Source: Lysobacter gummosus
GTDB taxonomy: Bacteria; Pseudomonadota; Gammaproteobacteria; Xanthomonadales; Xanthomonadaceae
Reading direction: 5' to 3'
Assembly: GCF_001442805.1 (NCBI RefSeq)
Contig: NZ_CP011131.1
Coordinates: forward strand, 4,092,001-4,156,000
DNA: 64,000 nt
The translations under genes were made by a program, and so were the position numbers. Below are positions 38,832-50,800 of this stretch, piece after piece (position 1 is the first letter of the stretch; each line of letters begins with the position of its first letter). Under the pieces are notes generated by a model, which saw only the letters and a program-made list of their open reading frames with translations, was not told where the DNA came from and searched no databases.

Positions 38832-41800
38832 ATGACGGGAATCGTTTCAGGAAGCGGTCTGGGCTTGTTCAACGGCTCGATGAGCCAGCTCGGGATGGGT
38901 TTGGGCGGCAACGCCCAGATCAATCAGGGGCGCAATACCCAGCACGTCAACATCGCCACCGGCAACCTGATATTGCGCAGTCAGGACGAGCAGCTCCTGT
39001 TCCGCGGCACGACCCTGGCCGCGGTGCGCACCTACAACAGCCTGGGCCAGTTGTCGCAGGTCGGCGGCGATGCCTGGATCACCGGCTTCGAGCGGCGCGT
39101 CGAACTGCTCTCGGGCAGCCTGAATGTGGCTGGCAGCGTCATGCGCCGCCACGTCGGCGACGGGTCCTATCAGGACTTCGTCTACGTGAGCGCCAATGTC
39201 TACCGCTCGGTGACCGGCGACGGCGCGCACGACACGCTTACCTGGAATGGGACCAGCAGCGTCTGGACCTGGGTCGAGGGCAGCTCCCGGCGCGAGGAAC
39301 TGTACGCCAACCACGCCGATGCGACATTGAAGGGCCGGCTGACGCGCATTCGCGAACTGAAGTCCGACGGCGCATCGCAGACCACCTGGAACGTTCTCTA
39401 CGACTCCGGCAACCGTGTCAGCGAAGTCCAGGCGGTCGAAGGCGGCCCGCAGGAAGCGTTGTTATTCGGTTATGACGCCAACGGCCGGCTGAGCACGCTG
39501 TCCACGCGCATCAACGGCGTCGTCAATGAGCAGGTTAGCTATGGCTACGATGCCGCCGGCCGATTGAGTTCGGTACTGGTCGATCTGACGCCTGCCGACG
39601 CGGCCGGCGATCGCGACAGTTGGGACGCCGGTACGGCTTCCAACAACGATGGCTACCGCTTCCAGACCGTCTATACCTATGTCGATGCGAGCAGCCTGCG
39701 TCTGAGTCAAGTTCGCCAGAGCGACGGCACTATCGTCAGCTATACCTACGACGCCCAGGGCCGCGTTAAGACGCTGACCCGCGGCGACACCAACACCAAC
39801 GATGCGGACGGACAGGGCCAGACCCTGACGTTCACCTACGACGACGCCAATCGCAGCACCGAGGTCGCCGATTCGACCGGTCGGTCCTACATCTATGTGT
39901 ACGACGCGGCCGGACAGATCACCGAGGTCCGCTCCCCGGCGAGTTCGGGCTTGCGCGACCTGACTCAATATTCCTACGACAGCGACGGCAATATCACCCG
40001 CGTCAAGACACTGCGCGGCGGCACGACGCTCAGCGAGAGCGTCTACCAGTACGACACCTCGGGCAATGTTCTGTGGCAGTGGCAGACGGTCGATCCTGCA
40101 ATCGGCACCGCGGCCACGGCGGTCCAACGGACTTACACCGCCAATAACCAGCTGGCCAGCGAAACCATTTACAGCGGCCTGGACGCGGACCGTGAACTCG
40201 GCGCGCAATCCCCAACCGCGGGTGCGACCACCTCTTATCTGTACGACGCGCAGGACCGCGTCCGCTTCGTCGTCGATGCGCTCGGTGCTGTGCGCGAATA
40301 CGAATACGAGACCGTTGGCGCCGGTGCCGGCCAGGTCGCGAAATCTAGGCAATATCTCGCCGCGAGCTATGCCGGCGCCATGACCCTGGCCGCGTTGGTC
40401 GCCTGGGCCACGCCGACACAGCGGGCACAAAGCACGCTGGTATCGTCGGTCTACAACAACAAGGGCCGGCTTTCGGGAACCACGGCGTACGCGCAAGTCG
40501 ACGCGTCCGGCAACGGTGTGGAAAACGACTCGGCCGAAATCGTCCAATATCTATACGACGCGCAAGGCCTGCTCACACAGCGCCGGGTGATGCGCAGTTC
40601 GACCACGGCGGCCAATGACGGTCGGGACGTCACCCAGACCACGACATATCTGTACGACGGCATGGACCGCGTCGTATCGGAGGTCGTCACGGAAAAAGTC
40701 GGTAATGGCACCGAAGAGCTGCGGCGCATCACCTCGAAATGGACCTACCAGGACTCCGGCGCCAGCGTAAGGACCGTCATGGAAGGCGGCATCGTCAACG
40801 ACGGTGCGATCGGCAACGATCTGCTCAGGATCGAAGTACGCAACGCTGCCGGGCAACTGGTCAGCGTCAGTGAATCGGCACTCAGCGGTGGCGGTACCCG
40901 CGCGATTTCGAAAAACTACTACGACACCGCCGGCCGTGTCCGTGCAAGCGAAAACGCCGGAGGCGCGCGGACCTATTTCTTCTACGACGAAGAAGGCCAA
41001 CTGGCCGCGCAGGTGGATGAGGTCGGCGCGGTCGTCGAATATGTCCGCGACAACCTGGGCCGGATCGTTCAAACCAAATCGTATGCAACGCTGGTGAATA
41101 CCAGCGCCTGGGTGGCATCAGGCGCGGTGGTACCGGCCACGGTCGCGGCGATACGGCCGGCCATTTCGGCGGACGATCGCGTGACGACCCGCAGCTACGA
41201 CGCCTTGGGCCGTTTGCTCAGCGAAAAATCCGGCACGGACGGTGCGACCACGCAATACAGCTACGACGGCGCCGGGCGCTTGTTGCAGGCCAAGGCCCAG
41301 GACGCGGCCGGGAATTCACGGGTCGTTCGTTACTTCTACGATATCGAAGGCCGCCAGACCGGCCAGCTCGATGCCGAAGGCTACCTGACCGAATACAGCT
41401 ACGACCTGCTCGGCCGCCGCATCGCCAGCAAGGCCTATGCGACCGCGACCGCGTCCGCACAACGAGCCGACGGCACGCTTGCGCAACTGCGCCCGGCCAC
41501 GGCAGCGGACGACCAGCTGACGCGCTGGTTCTACGACGGCCGCAACAACATCGTCGGCCAGCTCGATGCCGAAGGTTATCTTACCGAGTACGTCTTCGAC
41601 GAAGCGCGCAACGAACGCGGCGTGCTGGCCTACGCCAATCAGCTCACCGGTCTGACCGGCTCGGAAACGCTCACCAGCCTGCACAACACCGCCGTTGCCG
41701 GAGCCGTGCGCGAAACGCGTCGCAGCTACGACAGCCTCGGCCAGCTGACCACGCAGAAGAACGCCGAAGGCACCGTCACCCGCTATACCTACGATGCGCA

Positions 41801-44800
41801 GGGCCGCCTGCTTCGCACCGAAGCGGCCGCCGACACCAGCGAAGTACGGGAAAATCGCCTGCGCTACAACGTCTTCGGCGAACTGATCGGCGAGTTGAGC
41901 GGCGAAGGCGCGACCAACCTGACCGCCGGCATGACCGAAGCCCAGCTCGATGCCGTCTACAGCCAGTACGGCGTCACTCACAGCTATAACAGCCTCGGCG
42001 AGCGTATCGAAAGCATCGACGCCGCCGGCAACAAGACCTGGTACTTCTACGACACCGCCGGCCGGTCCACCTATGTGGTCAAGGGCGTAGCCAACGCCAG
42101 CGGTGTGGCCAACAGTCAGGGCGAGGTCCTGGAGACCCGTTACGACGCTTTCGGCGAAGTGCGCGACACCACCGCCTACACCGGCCGCATCGCCCTGGCC
42201 ACCGCCGGCAGCCGCGACAGCGCGGCCAGCGCGATCGCCGCCCTGACCTACCTCGCCGCCAGCGACAGCCGCCGCAGCTACACCTATACCCAGCGCGGCC
42301 AGCTCGCCACCGTCACCGAGGCCGAAGGGCAACTGCGCCAGTACACGTACAACGCGTTCGCCGAGCGCATCCGCGAAGCGATCCTCAACCCCGGTGCGGC
42401 CTCCACGGTGGAGACCGACTACGACCGTCGCGGCCTGGCCATCGCTCACCGCGAAGGCGTCGGCACCCCGCTGGCCCGCTCGACCAGCGCAACCTACGAC
42501 GCCTTCGGCCGGATCGTGCGAGCCACCGATGCGCGCGGCGTGCCCACGCTCTACAGCTACGACCGCCTCGGTCGCCAGTTGACCTCGCGCCAGACCGTGC
42601 TCAATCGCGAACAAGTCACGACCACGGCTTACGACGCCTACGGCCGCGTGCTCAGCGTCACCGACGCGTTAGGCCGCGCCACCACCAGCGTCTACGACAC
42701 CACCAATCGCACCACCACGGTCACCACACCGGAGGGCGTGGCGGTCAAGACCAGCTATGACCGCCACGGCCAGCGGATCAAGGTGACCGCGCCGCTACCA
42801 GGCGGTACGTTCGCCGAGACGACCTACGTCTACGATCGCGACGGTCACCTGATCTCCAGCACCGATCCGGTGGGTCGCACCGCTGGTAACGAGTACGACA
42901 CGCGCGGCTTGCTGGCCGCCACTGTCGACGGCAGCGGACGCCGGGTGGAACTGCGCTACGACGCCGCCGGCCGACTGCTGCAGCGAATCGAGGACCCCGC
43001 CGGACTGGCGCTGACCACGGCCTATCGCTACGACGGCCAGGGTCGCCAGACCGAAACCGTCGACGCCAGCGGTCGCGTCATCGCCTACACGTATGATCGC
43101 GAAGGCCGGCTGGTCCAGACCGCGCAGGATCCGACCGGGCTGAACCTGCGAACCACCTACAGCTACGACGCCCAGGGTCGGCAGATCCGCATGACCGAGG
43201 GCGCCGGCACCGCCGCAGCGCGCACCGTGCAGTACGACTACGACGCCCTCGGCCGGCGCGTCGCGGAGCGGGTGGACCCGGACGGGCTGAATCTGGTTAC
43301 CGCCTATGCCTACGACGCCGAAGACAATCTGATCCGGCATACCGACGGCACCGGCAATGTCACGCGGTTCTATTACGACCAAGCCGGGCAGTTGATGTAC
43401 ACGGTCGATCCGCTCGGGGTGATGAAGCGCAACTGGTACGACCAGGTTGGACGAGTGGTAGCCAGCCGCACTTTCATCGTCGCCACCAACGCCTCCACGT
43501 TGACCGACACCACCACCATCGTCGAGCTGGATGCGCGGATCAACTGGAATGCGCTCGATCCGGCGAACTACACGGTCTACGACCGCGACGGACGCATTGC
43601 ACTGGTGCTCACCGGGATGGGCACGGTGCAGGAATACGTGTACGACGCCGCCGGCCGGGTCTCGGCGATCCGCGATTACGCCGCGCTGTGGCCGGACTTC
43701 AGTCAGGCCCGGGTCGGCAAGATGTTCGCCGGCACGGCACTGCCGGGCGAATTCGATCTTGCGCCGCTGCGCAACGACGCCGCCGACCGGATCACCTATC
43801 AGGTCTACACCGCCGCCGGCGAACTGCGCACCACGGTCGACAATGCCGGCACCGTGATTTCCTACGTCTACGACCGCGCCGGGCGCATGGTCGTGCACAA
43901 GCGCTACACGCATGCGGCTCAGTTCAATCCGACGATCCGCGCCAAGCTGATCGCGGGCACCGCATCGCCGCAGGACGTCGTCGACGTCACCGTTGTCGAC
44001 AACGCCACCGACCAGGTGACCTATACCAGCTATGACGGTGCTGGCCGCGCCCGTTACGCGGTCGACGCCAACGGCAGCGTCGTGGAAACCTTGTACGACG
44101 CCGCCGGCCGCGTCGCCGGAACCCGCGCCTATGTCGTCCCCGTCGTTTTCGACGCGCCGTTCAAGCCACAGCTGATCGCCGGAGACACCGCCGCCTTCAT
44201 CACCCTCCGCGACCGTCTCGCCGCGACCGCCGATGACGCTCGAGACTTGCGTGAATACCGTGTCTACGACAGCGCTGGCCGCCTCGCGGCCGTCGTCGAC
44301 GCTGCCGGTTACGTCGCCGTGCGTACCTACGATGCCGCCGGGCATCTCGTCCAGGAACGTCATCGCAGCCAAACCGCAACGATCTCCGCCACGCTACGAG
44401 CCAAGCTGACCGCGGGGACGGCCAGCTATGCCGAGCTCGCCGCGGTCACACCGCAGAACGAGATTACCGACACGCTAACCCGGCGCGCCTACGATGCTGC
44501 AGGCCGCGAGCGCTTTACCCTGACCCAGACCGGCCTTGTCCAAAGCGGCGTAGGCCTTTACACGGTTGACGAGCGGCGCTACGACGGCGCGAACCGAGTT
44601 GTCCTGACCACGCGCTACGGCAGCCCGGTCGCCTTCGGCGCCGGCGCCACGGTCGACGACGTCAACGCCGCCTTGACCCTGGGCGGCCTGTTCGCGCCCG
44701 ACCGCAATCGCCAGACCCGCTACGTCTACGACTCCGCGGGCCGCCTGCGCTTCAGCGTCGACGATCTCGGCGCAGTCGCCGAACAGCGTTATGACGGTGC

Positions 44801-47800
44801 CGGACGCGTTGCCGAATCGCGCCAATACGGCGCCTACATTCCCGTCGACACCGTGATGACCGAAGCCGCGGTGGCGGCCGTTGTCGCTGGTATCGCCGAT
44901 GTGCGCAAGACCACCACCACCTACGACGCCATGGGCCGCACGCTCACCGTCACGGACTCGCTCAACCAGGTCCGCCGCTACAGCTACGACAATCTCGGCC
45001 AGTTGCGCAGCCATACCAACGCCAACGGCCACGTCTGGAACTACGACTACGATCTCGCTGGCCGCCGCGTCGCCGAGTTCAGCCCCGAAGTCAGCATTGG
45101 CAGCGCCGACGCCGCCGGCGCGCAGAGCGTGCGCACCGTCCGCATCGTCACCCGCACCGCCTACGACGCGCTCGGCAACGTGCTCAGCCGGACCGAGAAC
45201 GCCGACACCGCGCAGTCGCGCGTCACCCGTTACGTCTACGACAACCGCGGCCATCAGATTCGTACCATCTTTCCCGATGCCGGACGCATCGATCCGACCA
45301 CCGACCAGTTGGTCGCCACGGGCGCGCAGCCGACCCTGGAGGTGAGCTACGACGCGCTCGGCCGCGCCGTGGTGCAGAAGGACACCCGCGGTTATTACAG
45401 CTACAAGGTCTATGACGGCTTGGGCCAACTCGCGTTCGAGATCGACCAGGAAGGCTACGTCACCGGCTACACCCATGATGGCTTCGGCCAACAGACCCAA
45501 CTGCGCCGCTATGCGCAGCGCTTTAACGTCGCCGCGCTGTCGGGCTGGAGCGAGGGCCAACCGATCTCGCTGGCGCAGGCGCAGGCTGCGTCCGCCACGT
45601 CCGCGACCGACCGCATCCTGACCACTCGCTACGATCAGCGCGGCCTGACGATCCAGGTCGAGCAATCGCAAGTCGCGTATTACACCTCGGCCGGCGCCGC
45701 CGCCACCGGTACGCCGACCGTGCGCATGGCTTACGACGCTTACGGTCAGAAGGTGAGGGAATCGACCCTGCTGGAAGGCACCGCCGGCGGCTCCGACGCG
45801 CGCTGGGCCGATGCCTATCTCTACTACGACGCGGTCGGCCGCAAGACCATGAGCGTGGACGCGGAAGGCTACGTCACTCGGGTGAGTTACAACGCCAACG
45901 GCGAAGCCGTGGAGTGCATCGAATACGCCAAGGCGATTTTCACCGGCAACCTCACTACCGACGCCGCGCCTGCCGCGCCGATCGCCGGTGACGCGATCAG
46001 CGGCTATGACCGCCTCACCCGCTGGAGCTACGACGCCATCGGCCGCAAGACCAGCGAAACTTCGGTGCGCCACTTCCAGCGCATCGATGGCAGCAACGGT
46101 GTACGCGACGTCGCGCGTCAATTGCGCTACGACGGCGAAGACCGCGTCACCCAGATCATCGACGATACCGGCACACTCACCACGGCCTACGACGCGCTCG
46201 GCCGCGTCACCAGCGTCACCGAGCCGAACCGGCGCGTGATCAACGACGGCACGTTCGGCCTGCTGACCGATTCTGCCGGACGTGACCTCTTCCTCGATTA
46301 CATGTACGAAAGCGCCTCGCCCTACACCGAGATGCGCTACGACGCCTTCGGCAACCTGCTGCTGACCCGCAAGTACGCCACCGGCAAGCGCGCCGATGGC
46401 ACGGTGACCGCGCACGCCAAGGACCAACTTGAGTACGTCCGCTACGACTGGCAAGGCCGTGCGGTCGCGGTCGGCGCGGCCAACGGCGATACGCGCTACA
46501 GCGAGTACGACGCAGCCGATCACGTGGTGCGTCAGCGCAGCGCCTTCACCAGTACCCAGCCTGGGCTCAGCGGCACCACCTACACCGACTACGTCTACGA
46601 CAAGGCGGGACGGCAGACACAAACGCAAAAATACCGGGTACTGCAGGCCTGGTCCGCCATCGACCAACAACAGACGGTCGAGTACAACGCCTTCGGCGAG
46701 ATCGTGCGCAAGACTCACGGCTTGCTGCAAGGCAGCCTCGACTACGTCTACGACTCGGCCGGCCGCCTGATCCGCTCGAACGAGAATTTCGGCGCCCGCA
46801 ATTTCGGCTACAACCTCGCCGGCCACCAAGTCCGCGAGCAACATGTCGCGGCCACCAGCGACGGGCAACGCGTGGACGCGGTGACCTGGAACGCTACTGA
46901 TCGACTGGGCCGCATCACCCTCACCCGCCAACCCTCGCACACCACCGACCCCAACCTCAGTTCCGCGATCCAGCAGTATCGCGACCGCTGGGGCAACGTG
47001 ATCGAGGCGGTCGACGCACGTGGCTACCGCACCAACTATCGCTACAACGAACTCAACCAGGTCGTCCGCGACGAGCGTCCGCTGGTGGCCGTGGTCGGCG
47101 AAAACGGTACAATCACCTGGTTGCGTCCAGTCAACGAGTGGTATTACGACGCACTAGGCCGCCTGATCGGCACCCGCGACGCCAACGGCAACCTGCGCAT
47201 GCAGGAATACGATGCCGTGGGCCAGCAGGTGCGCAGCACCGACGGGCTCGGGTCCACCACGCTGTACGCCTACGACGCGCTCGGCCAGCAGCGCATCGTG
47301 CAAAATCCGGCAGGCTATCTCACCTACAACGACTACGATCAGCTCGGTCGGCTGATCGAAACCGGCGACCTGCTGCCCACCGCCAGCGGCACGCGCAGCC
47401 GCAATCGACTGCAGAGCTACGTATTGAACCAGAACGGCGACCGCATCAAGGTCACCGACGCGCTCGGCAATTCCACCTATTACGACTACAGCAGTACTCA
47501 TCAGATCGGACGTGTACGAACCGCAACCGGACTGGTAACCAATTACGGCTACGACGTCATGGGCCGCAAGATCGCCGAGAACTACGGTTCCGTCGGCGCC
47601 GCGGTCCAGGACCGCGACGGCGAGACCGTGCGTCTGGACGAACTGACCTGGGACTACGACGTCTATGGTCGCTTGCTCGACCATAACAATCTCGGCGGGC
47701 GCGACTGGAACTATGAATACGTCGACACCACCGGCCAACTCTCCGCGGAGACCCAGGTCGGTAATTCGATACCCGCCGGCGCGCGCTACTACACCTACTA

Positions 47801-50800
47801 TCCCAGCGGACGGATCAAGGCGATCTATGAAAACGGCCCGAATCCGACTTACCGCTACGAGTACGACGCCGCCGGCAACCGCACACTGGAAGAGGTCGAT
47901 ACCGTCGATGGCGGCGGCCAAGCGGTGCATACCATCACTCGTTCCTGGTACGACAGCAACAACCGTGTCTCGCGCGTCGTCCAGGACGATCTGGCCGTAA
48001 ACAAGCGCATCTTCGACCTGAGCTACACCTACGACGCGGTCGGCAACCGCCGCAGCGTCTCGGCCACGGCCAGCTACGGACCGGACGCGCCGGGCATTCC
48101 GAACTCGAACTCGGCGCCCCAGGCGCTGCTCACCCCGGCGGACCGCGCGGTCCGTCGCGGCATGAGCTCTCAATTCTCACTGCTCTTCAGCGACCTGTTC
48201 CGCGACGCCGAACAAGACCCGCTGACTCTGCAGATCTCACTCGAAAACGAGCAGCCGCTACCGTCATGGCTGAGCGTGCAGCGCGACCCGGCTACCGGCT
48301 GGATCTCGTTCACCGCCAATCCGCCGGCTAACGCCTCCGATCAGGATCTGCGGATCGAACTGATCGCGTCGGAGACCAATGCGTCCACACAGAGCGCATC
48401 CATCGTCTTCAACCTCTATCTGCGCGACAACGTCGCGCCACGTCGCTACAACGACAATGTCGAAACCCTGAAAGTCAAGACCGGCGACAGCTGGAACAAG
48501 GATCTGCTCGCAACCGACTTTTTCTACGACCTCGATGTCGGCGACCGCCTGCGCCTGAGCCTGGACAACCCCGCGCAACTGCCGTCGTGGCTGAACTGGG
48601 ACCAGAGCGCCCAGGCCGTCTTGCGCTTAAGCGGCACCGCACCGACCGGCACGTACACCTTCCAGGTCCGCGCTACCGACGATAAGGGACAATCGGAGGT
48701 CAAGACGATCCAGATCGTGGTGGCGCCGAATAATGCGCCGACCGGACCGGGAACCTTGCCGTCAGCGTATTTGCTGACCGATCGCGATCTGACTTGGTCG
48801 GTGCCGTTGTCGCAGGCCTTCGTCGACGCCGACGGCGACCGCCTCAGCCTGTCCGCGACCGGTCTGCCGGCCTGGATGGTTTTCCAGCGCACCACCGTGC
48901 TGGGCCAACCGTATCTGAGCCTGTCCGGCCGGCCACCGGAAGGCACGCCCGTCGGTCAGATCTACACCATCGTCTTCACTGCCACCGACACCAATGGCGC
49001 CAGTCGCAACACGACGCTGAGCCTGACTACGCGCCAAGTCAACCAGCGTCCGCAACCGCCCTCGGCGATGCCGGCATTGCCACCGGCGGTGATCGGCAGC
49101 AGTGGCTACTGGTACCAATTGCCCGCTTTCACCGACGCGGACGGGGATACGCTCAGCTATCGCCTGAGCCAGCTGCCGCCCGGCCTGAGCTTCAACTCCG
49201 CCACACGCGTGATTACCGGCAACCCGACCGTCGCCGGCACCTATCCTGTCACCTACTACGCCGACGACGGACTGGGCGGCGTCGGTCAGGTCAGCCTGCA
49301 GATCTGGGTGCGCCCCAACAGCGCACCGGAACCGACCGTCATTCCGAATCAGAACGCGATGGTTTCGGTCGGCTGGAGCTATCAGCTGCCGGAACGCTAC
49401 GATGCCGAATACGACGAGGTGAAGTACTCATTCACCGGCCTGCCGCCCGGCGTGACCTATGATCCCAACACCCGCGTGGTCAGCGGCGCACCTACTGTTG
49501 CGGGCAGTTACACCGTCACCCTGTATTCGAGCGATATCTACGGGGGCGTCTCCAGTTCCCAGTTCATCATCGACGTGGCTCCCCGTCCGACGCATAACCT
49601 TGCGCCGTACATCAATCGCCAGGCGCCCAACGCCCAGTGGAACGTCCTGATCGAATATCCCTACACTGTTCAGCGCTACATCGCCGCCGCCGATACTTTC
49701 CGCGATCCAGACGGGGATGCGCTTTCCTACCGACTGATCACTCCGACCGACTGGACCCACTACATCGACGGCAACGGCCAGCACATCATCGAAGCTAGGC
49801 CGGCGACCAGCAATGTCGGCTGGACCGACACATACACCGTCGTCATCCGTGCCACCGACAGCAAGGGCGCCTATGTCGACATGACGTTCTATGTCGACGT
49901 CACCACCATCACTAACAATCCAGGCGACCCAGGCAACCCGCAGGATCCGACCAGCCTTCCCGGTGATGGGGTGCTGCTGTTCGACATGGCTGCTGAGTCG
50001 TCCCCAGCGGCGGTCGCCTCAACAGCCAGCGTTCCCGCCCTTGGCCCAACCCAGCATAAGACCTACTGGTACACCTACGACGCCGAAAACCGCATCAAGA
50101 TCAACAACGGCACGCTCTCCGGTGGCGGCATCGCCCTGCAGCCGATGGGAGAGAATTCGTACGAAATCACTTACGACGCAGCCGGCAACGTCGTGGCGCG
50201 CGCCGGCCTGCAACCGGATCCGACGACCAGCAGCGACAGCGGCATCCTGCAAACGGTGATCGAACGCTCCAGTTACGACCTGCGCGGCAACCGCACCGAG
50301 GAGTTCTACGAGCAAATCATCCGTGGCGGTGAGATCGTATCGAACGGCGGCTTGCGCAAACGCATGACTTACGACGCCAACAACCGCCTCACCGATTCGC
50401 GCAGCTACTTCGGCAGCGATGCGGTGCATCAAGAGCGCCTGCCGGATGGCGAAGTTCGCTTCCACGAGTACGGCGGCTGGCTGTACGCCGCCGAGAACTA
50501 CAGCTACGACATCGATGGCCGCCTGCTCTTGCAGCACGCCTGGGAACGTGCCGGTTCCGCCGGCGACAGCAATTGGGTGATCGCAGCGGCCGCCGACAAC
50601 GCAGGCAACCGGCAAAGCAACGATATCGGTGTGCTGGGGTGGCGCGGCAGCACCCATTACGTCGCCACCCTTGGAGATGCCACTGCCACCGGCCACGACT
50701 CCCTCGGCCGCCTGACGACCTACAAGGTCTACGGCGTGGCACCCGACGGCCGCCAATACATTCACACCTACACCAACACCTACCAAGGCTGGGAGAACTA

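Noticed and set aside
38832..39100. PAAR or SpvB-type N-terminal domain in the Rhs protein
   Set aside because: The first 60 residues are a short Gly-rich segment leading directly into repeats. No such motif is visible.
44475..46940. 821-codon minus-strand ORF inside the Rhs gene
   Set aside because: Mirror of YD repeats, no family features, Val/Ala/Gly-rich shadow.
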